Source of the DNA: an uncultured bacterium
GTDB taxonomy: Bacteria > Verrucomicrobiota > Kiritimatiellia > CAIKKV01
Direction of reading: 5' to 3'
Assembly (NCBI GenBank): GCA_938038445.1
Contig: CALHRZ010000001.1
Span: forward strand, 62,001-126,000
DNA length: 64,000 nt
Shown here: piece by piece, positions 17,048 to 25,033 of the stretch
How positions within the stretch are numbered: position 1 is the first letter of the stretch
How the letters are laid out: the number at the start of each line of letters is the position of its first letter
Notes under the pieces: model-generated
What the model was told of the DNA's origin: nothing
Database searches by the model: none
The model's input: the letters and a program-made list of their open reading frames with translations, nothing else
Program-made: the position numbers and the translations under genes

Positions 17048-18894
17048 TCGCCGTCCTCTATCCGATATAACCGCGCCACAGAAACCCCAACCCGCGTATT
17101 GCCCGCTTTGAAAGTCGGCGACCGCAATTCCATCCGAACCGCTCCTCCTCCGGATGGCATCTCAAACGGGTAATCCCGCCAAGCCCGTTCAACCTCCCAC
17201 ACGGCCAAACGCTGCCCATCCCCCCACAATTCCGTGGTCAAGGTTTCCCGGCTGGGATGCTGATGGGAAAGGCGTAATGCCCAAGTTCCCCCCACGCGGG
17301 GCGCAAAAAACACTCCACGCCCCCGCAGAATTCGCCGATGGGGAAGCCGCTGGCCGTCCTCATCCCAATCGAGTCGAAGACCCGAAAATCCTTCCACAAG
17401 CCCCAGCGCAGAATGGCCAAAAACCACCAACTCCGCCTCCTCGCCCCCCTCAAGACCCACGCGATAAAGAACCGTTCGCCTTCGTTCCGCAAAAACACGA
17501 GCCGGCAGCCGATCCGGCCTCTCTTCCAACCTCTGATCTTCCGTCTCAAAGGTCCCGATCCATGCCAATCGAAGAATGGGATCCGCAAACCAGGGTCCCG
17601 CCCAATACACGCGCTTCCCCTCCTCAACCCAACGACGCATAAGCCGAGTTGCGGTCGCAGCATCCGATGGCCCATGATGTGTCTCAAGCCGCGATAATCC
17701 CCAAGCCGGCAACCCATAAACATAGCGCCAGACCAGGGCCGAGTCCCAATGATCGCAGAGAATCGCTCCCGCCCCCTCGAGCTGTTGCGCCGCCGCCTTC
17801 AACCGATCGTGTGTCCCGACATACTCTCGCGCCGCAATCACCCACCGCCCATCCCGAAACAGGCTGAGCAGCCAAAATCCCCCCAAAGCCAGAACCGCCA
17901 GCCGCCCAATCCACGCTTTGGGCTTCCACCCCGTCCGATCGTAAGCCCACACAAGCCCCGCAGCTGCCATCAACAGCACGAACGGCAACGGCAGCTCCAC
18001 CCAACGACGCGCCCCCCAAAGATAAAAAGGCTTGGCCATCTTGTTGACCAGCAACACCCCCGTTGTTCCAACGCCGGCAAATAGCAAAAGCAACCGCCCG
18101 ATCGGCCATTGCCAAGGACACGTCAGCGCCAAAAAAACCAACGCGAACGGAATGCCCAAAAAGCCGGTCAGCCGGGTAAAGATCCGTACGTTCCATGCCT
18201 CAGGACCGCTATCCCAGCCCGGCCGTCCAAGTCCCAACCCCCAAACTCCGACCAGCATCACCACAGCGAACAGGAAAGCAAGTTCACCCCCACCTCCGCG
18301 CCAAGCCCCAGCCCCCTTGCGCAACAGATACAAAATGACGAAGCCGGTCGCTCCCGATAACAGAATACCACTCAACCACCAGCCCGGATGTTGAAAAGTC
18401 AGCCGTACTAAAATAGAGGTGACAGTTCCCGCACGCACGGCATTCCACAGCACGGCCCCACCCCCCACCATGAGGAGGATCCATAATGGCTTCCACCGCC
18501 CTGGTCTTTTGCCCCACACGCCATATCCCACTAAAAACAACAGAACCAAACCCACCGGGAGATACGCCGTTCCATGGCAAAGAATCGCCGCCCCAAACGC
18601 CGCCGCACCCGAAATCAGTAGCCCGACCGCCCCCCGAGGATCCGAAAGCGCTTGCCCCATCGCCCAAAACCCACCGAACAGAAAAAATTGGGTCATCATC
18701 TCAGCCGTTGTACTCCGCATGGCAAAAAGTTGGGCCGCACATCCCAGCAACGCAATCCCCCCCAGAAAAGCCGCCCTCCCACCGAAAAACGATGCCCCGG
18801 CGATCACCGTCATTCCCAACGCCGCAAGGGCAAGGAGGGTATGCGCAAACCATACGCCCTCGACACCCCCCCCCAACTCCACATGGCCAGCCAC
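17011..18894 (-). CDS. GT-C-type membrane glycosyltransferase, C-terminal part (frameshifted)
   Basis: This 627-codon frame continues the protein begun at 19493 after a frame change in a run of nine G (plus-strand C9 at 18866-18874). The upstream frame reads EFYHLYPAWLAMWSWGG, and this frame continues GGVEGVWFAHTLLALAALG; one extra G or two fewer would join them into one protein of about 810-830 residues. At least nine membrane segments (for example TVIAGASFFGG, VGLLISGAAAFGAAILC, PLPFVLLMAAAGLVWAY) are followed by a soluble C-terminal domain of about 200 residues. The GTG at 18894 is only the first start codon in this frame. The layout fits an ArnT/PMT-like enzyme using polyprenyl-phosphate sugars. 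The 3' end overlaps the URO-D gene. Confidence 0.7.
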   Translation of the reverse strand: MAGHVELGGGVEGVWFAHTLLALAALGMTVIAGASFFGGRAAFLGGIALLGCAAQLFAMRSTTAEMMTQFFLFGGFWAMGQALSDPRGAVGLLISGAAAFGAAILCHGTAYLPVGLVLLFLVGYGVWGKRPGRWKPLWILLMVGGGAVLWNAVRAGTVTSILVRLTFQHPGWWLSGILLSGATGFVILYLLRKGAGAWRGGGGELAFLFAVVMLVGVWGLGLGRPGWDSGPEAWNVRIFTRLTGFLGIPFALVFLALTCPWQWPIGRLLLLFAGVGTTGVLLVNKMAKPFYLWGARRWVELPLPFVLLMAAAGLVWAYDRTGWKPKAWIGRLAVLALGGFWLLSLFRDGRWVIAAREYVGTHDRLKAAAQQLEGAGAILCDHWDSALVWRYVYGLPAWGLSRLETHHGPSDAATATRLMRRWVEEGKRVYWAGPWFADPILRLAWIGTFETEDQRLEERPDRLPARVFAERRRTVLYRVGLEGGEEAELVVFGHSALGLVEGFSGLRLDWDEDGQRLPHRRILRGRGVFFAPRVGGTWALRLSHQHPSRETLTTELWGDGQRLAVWEVERAWRDYPFEMPSGGGAVRMELRSPTFKAGNTRVGVSVARLYRIEDGDQRQASSADRSR

Positions 18895-19493
18895 GCGGGG
18901 TAGAGATGATAAAACTCGGGCCGCAGTCGACCCTCCTCAGGGTTCTGGATAAGAAAACCCGCATGCCAGGCCTGTCGCATTGGATTGGCCTCATGCATGA
19001 AGGCCGGTCGTTCGGATGCCGGCAGCTCCGCCAGCAGAGGGTCCATAATATCCAGGGAACCACTCCGCCCCATCTCACATGCCGCTGCCACATAAACCCC
19101 GGTATCCCAACCTCCTAAATATCGATTCCCTCGAGCCGCAATCGGAACCGCAATCGCAAGAATCAACACCCACCCTCCCAAAAAACAAACAGAAAGACCA
19201 GATCCCCCTTCTCCCTCCAGGCGCAATCGTCGAAAAAAAACCGCCACACCCGCCAGCGCCCAAACCAGAGAGAAAACCAACGCCAGAAACGGCCGAAAAA
19301 AACCCGCATGAGCCAGGACCAGCGCCAGAACGCTACTCCAAAGCAGAGCCCACAAAAACCCCAGCACCACCCGCTCGAATCCCCCCAACCATCGGCGGGA
19401 AAAAGCCATCCCAAAACCCACTCCACCAATTCCCCCACAAAGATGGAAGAAAAAAGGCCAACCCAAAAGCCTTAGGTGATCAGAGGCCGACAT
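18810..19493 (-). CDS. GT-C-type membrane glycosyltransferase, N-terminal part (frameshifted)
   Basis: The ATG at 19493 (MSASDHLRLLGWPFFFHL) is preceded closely by GGGG; a TTG at 19502 is an alternative. About 205 residues make sense: four membrane segments (FLWALLWSSVLALVLAHAG, FLALVFSLVWALAGVAVFF, FLGGWVLILAIAVPIAA), then a first extracytoplasmic loop with GGWDTGVYVAAACEMGRSG, whose Asp is in the place of the GT-C catalytic acid, and EFYHLYPAWLA. After the G9 run the frame goes out of register and yields an unrelated 20-residue tail before the stop at 18810. Read with the frame at 17011-18894 it is one gene. Inactivation, phase variation or a sequence error in the homopolymer could each explain it. 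Confidence 0.65.
   Translation of the reverse strand: MSASDHLRLLGWPFFFHLCGGIGGVGFGMAFSRRWLGGFERVVLGFLWALLWSSVLALVLAHAGFFRPFLALVFSLVWALAGVAVFFRRLRLEGEGGSGLSVCFLGGWVLILAIAVPIAARGNRYLGGWDTGVYVAAACEMGRSGSLDIMDPLLAELPASERPAFMHEANPMRQAWHAGFLIQNPEEGRLRPEFYHLYPAWLAMWSWGGVSRAYGLRIPSLPLRRWE
18866..18874. repeat. C9/G9 homopolymer at the glycosyltransferase frame break
   Basis: Nine C on the plus strand (nine G in the coding sense) exactly where the glycosyltransferase open frame switches register. Ten or seven G would restore one continuous frame. Confidence 0.85.
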
Positions 19494-19654
19494 CGTCCCC
19501 AAGCGTAACCTCTCCGCTACCCTTTTTCAACCCCCCGCGTAAGAAAACCGTCAGATTTTTCGTTGACACCCTGTTGGAAACAGGACTATGCTACCCCTGC
19601 CATTTGAATGGATAGTGGCTGAATCACGGATAACCGTTATCTTCGGGAGCCAGC

Positions 19655-20575
19655 ATGGGCAAGCTACTCAGAGTTCTCGTGGTGGTGATTTTCTTCTTGA
19701 GCATCGTCGCGCTGGTCCTTGGCATCGTCCTTTTCCAAAAGCGGGAAACGCTCAAAGGCCATGTCCTCTCCCTCGCAAAAAACGTCGCCGCCCTCGCCCC
19801 GTTCATCGAAGCAGAACAGGCGGAAGACCTTACAGCCAAAGACAACCCGATGATGACGAATATCCTCCGGGAATCCGACCTGCTCGATTATAAACCCGAC
19901 CCCAAAAATCCAGGCGCTCCCACCGTTATGGAAAAGGCGATGCGAGACCTCCTCGGCCGCGTTCAGAATCAACTTTCCCATCTCAATGACACCCGCGATG
20001 CTCTCTCCCGCCGTAACCGGGAATATGAAGAAGCCACCAATACCATTGCTCGGCTCGAAAACAACATCCAGCAACTTCAATCCGAAAAAGCCGCCCTCGA
20101 AACCCAGGTCGCCTCCCTACAAAAAGACCTTGCCAACAAAAAATCCAAAATCGATGAGCTCAACGCCCGTACCGAAGAGCTCCAAGCCACCCTCGATGAC
20201 ATGAAAGACCGGATCGCGCGGCTCAATGACACGATCAAAGATAAGGAAGACACCATTCGCGCCCAGGAACGCACCATCGAGGACCTCCGCCGCCGTATGG
20301 CCCAGACGGGACCCGATGTGCCTCATGAAAAAGTCCCCCAAGGCCATAAAGGCAAAGTGATCCTGGTCAACCACGAGTGGAATTTTGTGGTCCTCTCCCT
20401 CGCACCCAAAGCGGCCGTCAGCATCGGAATCCCCCTCACCGTTCATCGCGGAGAACAATTGGTAGGGAAAGTCCGCGTGGCCGATTTCAATGACCAGTAC
20501 CGGCTTGCAATTGCGGATATCCTGCTCGATTGGAAACAACTCGAAGCCGAGGTCGGGGACAATGTCTTCTACTAA
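19655..20575 (+). CDS. Membrane-anchored coiled-coil protein
   Basis: GGGAG lies six bases upstream of the ATG. Residues 5-28 (LRVLVVVIFFLSIVALVLGIVLF) are a single N-terminal membrane anchor. Residues about 100-225 form a long heptad-rich coiled coil (NNIQQLQSEKAALETQVASL, DDMKDRIARLNDTIKDKEDT). Residues about 240-306 are a compact beta domain (KGKVILVNHEWNFVVLSLAP, GEQLVGKVRVADFNDQYRLA). Topology suggests a periplasmic rod fixed in the inner membrane, of unknown function. A 36-codon membrane gene overlaps its 3' end and a small lipoprotein-like gene follows, so the three are one operon. Confidence 0.75.
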   Translation: MGKLLRVLVVVIFFLSIVALVLGIVLFQKRETLKGHVLSLAKNVAALAPFIEAEQAEDLTAKDNPMMTNILRESDLLDYKPDPKNPGAPTVMEKAMRDLLGRVQNQLSHLNDTRDALSRRNREYEEATNTIARLENNIQQLQSEKAALETQVASLQKDLANKKSKIDELNARTEELQATLDDMKDRIARLNDTIKDKEDTIRAQERTIEDLRRRMAQTGPDVPHEKVPQGHKGKVILVNHEWNFVVLSLAPKAAVSIGIPLTVHRGEQLVGKVRVADFNDQYRLAIADILLDWKQLEAEVGDNVFY

Positions 20576-20672
20576 AATTTTCGCCATCCTGGCTCTTCTG
20601 GCCGCGATCAGCTTCGTCGCTCTGATCGCGCTTCAGATCCTGGAAATTCAATTTTACAAACCCCTCGTGTGA
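20562..20672 (+). CDS. Small single-span membrane protein (36 aa)
   Basis: ATG at 20562 overlaps the end of the coiled-coil gene by 14 bp. MSSTKIFAILALLAAISFVA then LIALQILEIQFYKPLV is almost entirely one hydrophobic helix with a short charged tail. The overlap with the preceding gene and the lipoprotein-like gene 10 bp downstream support a real coding unit. It matches no family I recognise. Confidence 0.55.
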   Translation: MSSTKIFAILALLAAISFVALIALQILEIQFYKPLV

Positions 20673-20682
20673 GGGTATCCCT

Positions 20683-20856
20683 ATGATCTGCTCCCTCCGC
20701 GCTATTCGACTCTTTTTCCTCTTGGGCTTGGCGCTATTCGTTCTCGCTACGGCCGGCGGCTGCATCTCGACCACCTCGGATAATTCCGACCTCCCCTGGA
20801 ATACACCGCCCCCGTGGGAAGGGGTCCCCACCATCCCAGGTCTGTCCACCCCCTGA
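20683..20856 (+). CDS. Small putative lipoprotein (57 aa)
   Basis: ATG at 20683, ten bases after the previous stop. A basic N-region (SLRAIR) and hydrophobic stretch (LFFLLGLALFVLATAGG) lead to Cys24, followed by a Ser/Thr/Pro-rich mature part (ISTTSDNSDLPWNTPPPWEG). AGGC is a non-ideal lipobox because Ala replaces Leu or Val at -3, so acylation is likely but not certain. The mature product would be only 34 residues. It ends 6 bp from the convergent asd gene. Confidence 0.55.
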   Translation: MICSLRAIRLFFLLGLALFVLATAGGCISTTSDNSDLPWNTPPPWEGVPTIPGLSTP

Positions 20857-20862
20857 ACGACT

Positions 20863-21873
20863 TTAGTTTCGAATCAGCGCTTCAGCAATCTGCACGGCGT
20901 TGAGCGCCGCCCCTTTCCAAATGTTGTCACCCGAAACAAAGAGAGCCAACGCATTGTCTGCACTAGGGTCACACCGAATTCGACCCACCAAAACCTCCTC
21001 GCGCCCAGACGCTCGGATCGGCATCGGATAAACAGACTTCGAAACCTCGTCCTCGACCACAACCCCCGGCGCCTGTCGAAGAATTGCCCGCGCTCCCTCA
21101 GGCGAAATCGGCTTCTCAAACTCGGCAAACAACGCTTCGCTATGGCCGTTGAACACCGGAACCCTTACGCACGTGGCGCAAACCCGAATGGAGGCGTCCC
21201 CTAGTATCTTGTGCGTCTCCCGCCGCATCTTGGCCTCCTCGGTCGTCTCCCCGCTTTCATCCTTCACACTCCCAATTTGCGGCAAAACATTAAACGCTAT
21301 GGGATGAGGATACTGCTCCGGCTTCGGCAGCGGCTCGCCGGCCGCCCACGCACGGACTTGACTCTCCAGTTCCCGAATGGCCGGAGCACCAGTACCCGAA
21401 ACCGCTTGATAGGTCGCCGCCCGAAACCGTAACAGCCGCGCCGCCCGATGCAAGGGCGCCAGCGCCATGAGCGCAATGATCGTGCTGCAGTTTGGGTTCG
21501 CAATAAACCCCTGATGACCTCGAAGTGCTTCTGCATTAATCTCCGGTATCACAAGAGGAACCCTTGGATCCATCCGGAAATCATCCCCATTATCAATCAC
21601 AATGGCCCCGCGCCGCACCGCTTCCCACCCCAACGTCTGCGAGGCTCCTTTCGCCCCCTCCGTCCCCGCAAAAAAGGCAAAATCAATCCCATCAAAGGCT
21701 TCCGAATTGGCGGCTTTGACCGGATACGTTTCGCCGTCAATCGTCTCAATCCGTTCGGAACGAGCCAGAATGGTCAAATGATTCACCGGAAATCGCCGCT
21801 TGCGAAGAACCCGAACCATCTCGGTTCCCACCGCTCCAATTCCAACCACACATACGTTGTATCGTTTCATCAT
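20863..21873 (-). CDS. asd: Aspartate-semialdehyde dehydrogenase
   Basis: NADPH-dependent reduction of aspartyl phosphate for the lysine/threonine/methionine branch. The tandem ATGs at 21873 and 21870 (MMKRYNVCVVGIGAVGTEMV) follow GAGG with good spacing; an in-frame ATG at 21966 would run into panB. The nucleotide loop GIGAVGTEM, the active-site FIANPNCSTI (Cys), the QAVSGTGAPAI segment and the VRVPVFNGHSEALFAEFE region with the catalytic His are all present. It is the last gene of the leftward lysA-dapA-dapB-folK-panB-asd group, 68 bp after panB. Confidence 0.94.
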   Translation of the reverse strand: MMKRYNVCVVGIGAVGTEMVRVLRKRRFPVNHLTILARSERIETIDGETYPVKAANSEAFDGIDFAFFAGTEGAKGASQTLGWEAVRRGAIVIDNGDDFRMDPRVPLVIPEINAEALRGHQGFIANPNCSTIIALMALAPLHRAARLLRFRAATYQAVSGTGAPAIRELESQVRAWAAGEPLPKPEQYPHPIAFNVLPQIGSVKDESGETTEEAKMRRETHKILGDASIRVCATCVRVPVFNGHSEALFAEFEKPISPEGARAILRQAPGVVVEDEVSKSVYPMPIRASGREEVLVGRIRCDPSADNALALFVSGDNIWKGAALNAVQIAEALIRN

Positions 21874-21941
21874 CCGTGTCCTCGTGGATGGTCGGGCAAT
21901 GTACCACTCCTCCCGCCCGCGTTCAACCCTGTTCCTCGTTT

Positions 21942-22754
21942 TCAGGAAGAAGGCGTTAAATAACAATGTGTATCATCCGGAAAACGCCCAGATCGAACCG
22001 CGTCTTGGTAATCCTTCAACGCCCGCCGTATCTCGCCTTCCAAATCGGCAAACCGCCGGGCAAATCGAGGGGCCCGCTCCGCCGGCGTCAGCCCTACACA
22101 ATCATGCCAAACCAGAATCTGCCCATCACAGCCCGGACCTGCGCCAATCCCAATGGTAGGAATATCAACCGCTCTCGTAATAGCAAACCCCACTCCCGGC
22201 GGAACGCATTCAACCACCAGCGCAAACGCCCCCGCTGCCTCGACCGCCCGGGCGTCGGCTGCCAATCGTTCGACCGCCTCAGGCGTCCTTCCCTGAACGC
22301 GATAGCCGCCCATTTCCCGGATGCTCTGAGGGGTCAGCCCGATGTGCCCCAATACCGGAATTCCATTGGCGACAAGGGCCGATATCAAGGGAGCCCGAAT
22401 CGCTCCCCCTTCGATTTTAACCGCATCCGCTCCCCCCTCTTTCAAAAAACGCCCCGCGTTGGTCAATCCCTGCTCGATCGAAACCTGAAAACTCATGAAC
22501 GGCATGTCCCCCACCAGCAACGCCGATCGTACCCCCCGAGCCGCCGCCGCTGTATGATGCAGCATATCCTCCATCGTCACCGGAAGGGTTGTCTCATACC
22601 CCAACACCGTCATGCCCAGCGAGTCTCCCACCAAAATCAGAGGAATCCCCGCCTCGTCCGCAAGACGAGCCGTCCCCCAATCGTACGCCGTAAGACAGGC
22701 AAATTTCTCACCGCTCTTCTTGAGCGCCCGAATCTTTTCGGTCGTCCATTTCAT
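21942..22754 (-). CDS. panB: 3-methyl-2-oxobutanoate hydroxymethyltransferase
   Basis: First committed step to pantothenate, hydroxymethylating alpha-ketoisovalerate. Full family length of 270 residues with LTAYDWGTARLADEAGIPLI, LVGDSLGMTVLGYETTLPVT, the magnesium-site aspartates in VGDSLG and VGDMPF, AVKIEGG, GHIGLTPQS, VVECVP and IPTIGIGAGPGCDGQ. The start MKWTTEKIRALKKSG matches the usual beginning. It is co-directional with folK (42 bp) and asd; panC and panD are not in the window. Confidence 0.95.
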   Translation of the reverse strand: MKWTTEKIRALKKSGEKFACLTAYDWGTARLADEAGIPLILVGDSLGMTVLGYETTLPVTMEDMLHHTAAAARGVRSALLVGDMPFMSFQVSIEQGLTNAGRFLKEGGADAVKIEGGAIRAPLISALVANGIPVLGHIGLTPQSIREMGGYRVQGRTPEAVERLAADARAVEAAGAFALVVECVPPGVGFAITRAVDIPTIGIGAGPGCDGQILVWHDCVGLTPAERAPRFARRFADLEGEIRRALKDYQDAVRSGRFPDDTHCYLTPSS

Positions 22755-22796
22755 GGCCGCCTCTCCAGACTATTGTATCGGCTCCCTTTTAAGCGC

Positions 22797-23297
22797 TCAC
22801 AACCGTTCAGCCGTGCTCCATACGCCGCCTTCAGGGAGCGTCGCCAGAATCTCTCGAACCGTTCGCGTCTGCCCGGGCAACACAAGGGCAGGCCGGACGT
22901 CGGCCAATGGCTCCACCACAAACCGCCGCTCCGCCCAGCGCGGATGGGGAAGTGTCAACCGTTCGCTGCTACAAACTGCTCCATTCACATAAATGATGTC
23001 TAAATCGAGCGGACGGGGCGCATTTCGCTCGCCCGTCCAAACCCTGCCGGCCTCCCGCTCCAGCGCTTGACAAATTTCCAACAGAGCCTCCGGCCCATCC
23101 GGCCACTCCAGAATCAGCACCGCATTCAAAAATCGCAAGCCGCAATACCGCTCCGGCACCCCAATCGGTAACGTCTCATATACTGGAGAACGCTCCAAGA
23201 GTCGAACCCCAAAACAGACGCCCAACGCATCCACCGCCCGCCGCATCTGGGCCAAACGGTCCCCTTCATTCGCCCCAAGGCTAATGCCCGCTTCCAT
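22797..23297 (-). CDS. folK: 2-amino-4-hydroxy-6-hydroxymethyldihydropteridine pyrophosphokinase
   Basis: Transfers pyrophosphate to the pterin in folate synthesis. 166 residues with the HPPK landmarks: SLGANEGDR at the N-terminus, SPVYETLPIG, FLNAVLILEW, ERNAPRPLDLDIIYVNG (the R..PR.LDLDI signature) and LPHPRWAERRFVVEPLADV. It starts immediately after the dapB stop. No other folate genes are visible, so its place in the lysine operon is probably positional only. Confidence 0.94.
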   Translation of the reverse strand: MEAGISLGANEGDRLAQMRRAVDALGVCFGVRLLERSPVYETLPIGVPERYCGLRFLNAVLILEWPDGPEALLEICQALEREAGRVWTGERNAPRPLDLDIIYVNGAVCSSERLTLPHPRWAERRFVVEPLADVRPALVLPGQTRTVREILATLPEGGVWSTAERL

Positions 23298-24101
23298 CTA
23301 ATGAAGACCCAGTACGTCGGCCATGCCGTAAAGCCCCGCAGGCTTGCCCACCACCCAGACCGCCGCCCGTAACGCCCCCCGCACAAAAGCCTCGCGACTC
23401 GAGGCGCGATGGGTCAGTTCTAACCGCTCGCCTTCTCCTGCCAGAACGACCGTATGATCCCCCGCAACATCCCCCCCTCGAAGGGCGTGAAAACCGATCT
23501 GCTCGACCGGACGCTCGCCCCCCTCCCCCATCCGACCATGCACCGCCACCTGATCCAACGCCCAACCCCTCCCTTCCGCCGCCACCCGCCCCAGCGCTAG
23601 GGCCGTCCCGCTCGGCGCGTCCTTCTTATGCCGATGGTGCATCTCCACGATCTCGAGGTCATACCCTTCGTTCAAAAGCGCTGCCGCCCAACGCACCAGC
23701 CGCAAAAGAACGTTCATCCCCAGGCTCATGTTCGCCCCCCAAACAACGGGAATCCGGCAGGAAGTCTCGCGCACGGCCGCTTGTTCCTCAGCCGTCAGTC
23801 CCGTAGTCCCGAGCACCCACGCCGTCCCGGTCTCCCTAAGGCCCTTCGCATGCGCGGCAACGGCCCGATGGTCGGAAAAATCCACCGCAACGTCCGCCCC
23901 TTCCAGTGCCCCCACAAGATCCGACTTCAGAAACACCCCCGTTTCCCCTCCCCCCACCAATAACCCGATGTCTCGCCCTTCCCAAGGATGCCCCGGCCGT
24001 TCCACCGCACCCATAAGCCGAAATTCGGACTCCGCCAGCACCTGCTGCACAAGCAGCCGGCCCATCCGCCCCCCTGCTCCCAGAATCGCCACCCGAATCA
24101 T
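23298..24101 (-). CDS. dapB: 4-hydroxy-tetrahydrodipicolinate reductase
   Basis: Second dedicated step toward diaminopimelate. The N-terminal Rossmann motif is ILGAGGRMGRLL, followed by VDFSDHRAV, GTTGLT, the catalytic EMHHRHKKDAPSGTAL block with the His pair and Lys, and the HTVVLAGEGERLELTHRASSR C-terminal segment. 267 residues is typical. It abuts folK and follows dapA by 15 bp. Confidence 0.95.
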   Translation of the reverse strand: MIRVAILGAGGRMGRLLVQQVLAESEFRLMGAVERPGHPWEGRDIGLLVGGGETGVFLKSDLVGALEGADVAVDFSDHRAVAAHAKGLRETGTAWVLGTTGLTAEEQAAVRETSCRIPVVWGANMSLGMNVLLRLVRWAAALLNEGYDLEIVEMHHRHKKDAPSGTALALGRVAAEGRGWALDQVAVHGRMGEGGERPVEQIGFHALRGGDVAGDHTVVLAGEGERLELTHRASSREAFVRGALRAAVWVVGKPAGLYGMADVLGLH

Positions 24102-24116
24102 CGTTCCTACCCTTTC

Positions 24117-24989
24117 TCAGGAAATGAGATCCAACTTCCGTAGCGTCTCCCGCAACCGAGCGCGTTGAGCATCCGTCAACGGACAAAGCGGCAAACGATA
24201 ACTCTCTTCAATCAAACCCATCATCGCCATCGCCGCCTTGACTGGAATCGGATTGGTGTCCATGAACAAATCCGTAAACAACCCAAACAGTCGGTCATGC
24301 ATCGCACGCGCTCGGAGATAATCCCCCCGTTGGGCCGCCCGCACCATTTCCCCCACCTCCCGGGGCATCACGTTGGAAGCCACACTCACGACGCCTGCCG
24401 CCCCCACGGCCATCATGGGAAGCGTCAGCGCATCGTCACCCGAAAGAATCGTAATCCCACATAGCGCCCGAATCCGGCTCACCCGTTCCACACTACCCCC
24501 CGCTTCCTTGATCGCCACAATCTGCGGATGCCGAGCAAGTTCAGCCACCGTGCCCACCTCAATCTCCCGCGCCGTCCGACCCGGTACGTTGTAAAGCACC
24601 ACGGGAAGTCCCAACTCCGCCACCGCGGTAAAATGCCGGATCAACCCCGCTTGATTCGGCTTGTTGTAATAAGGAGTCACTTGCAACGTTCCATCGGCCC
24701 CAACCTCCTTCGCATGACGCGTCAGCTCCAATGCCTCCGCCGTCGCGTTCCCCCCAGTTCCGGCAATCACTTTAACCCGACCCGCCGCCCGACGCACCAC
24801 CGCTTCAATGACCTTCTTATGCTCGTCATAATCCAATGTCGGCGACTCCCCCGTCGTTCCGACCGGCACGAGACCATCCACGCCACACGCAATCTGCCAC
24901 TCCACCAGCGCGTCCAGCCGCCGATAATCCACCCCCGAACCGTCCGCCGTGAAGGGCGTCGCAAGAGCCGTATAAACACCTTCAAACAT
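24117..24989 (-). CDS. dapA: 4-hydroxy-tetrahydrodipicolinate synthase
   Basis: Condenses pyruvate with aspartate semialdehyde. 290 residues with VPVGTTGESPTL (Thr-Thr of the active site), AGTGGNATAEAL, QVTPYYNKPNQAGLIRHF (catalytic Tyr), YNVPGRTA, VAIKEAGG (Schiff-base Lys) and the SGDDALTLPMMAVGAAGVVSV region. The gene lies 44 bp after lysA in the same direction. Confidence 0.95.
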   Translation of the reverse strand: MFEGVYTALATPFTADGSGVDYRRLDALVEWQIACGVDGLVPVGTTGESPTLDYDEHKKVIEAVVRRAAGRVKVIAGTGGNATAEALELTRHAKEVGADGTLQVTPYYNKPNQAGLIRHFTAVAELGLPVVLYNVPGRTAREIEVGTVAELARHPQIVAIKEAGGSVERVSRIRALCGITILSGDDALTLPMMAVGAAGVVSVASNVMPREVGEMVRAAQRGDYLRARAMHDRLFGLFTDLFMDTNPIPVKAAMAMMGLIEESYRLPLCPLTDAQRARLRETLRKLDLIS

Positions 24990-25033
24990 GGCGCCTCTTC
25001 TCCTTTTTCAGCCCCTTCTCCAGAACCGCCTGC

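Noticed and set aside
18867-18894. Independent start for the glycosyltransferase C-terminal half at the GTG 18894
   Set aside because: There is no ribosome site and the sequence before the G9 run is coding in the other frame, so the two frames are one gene.
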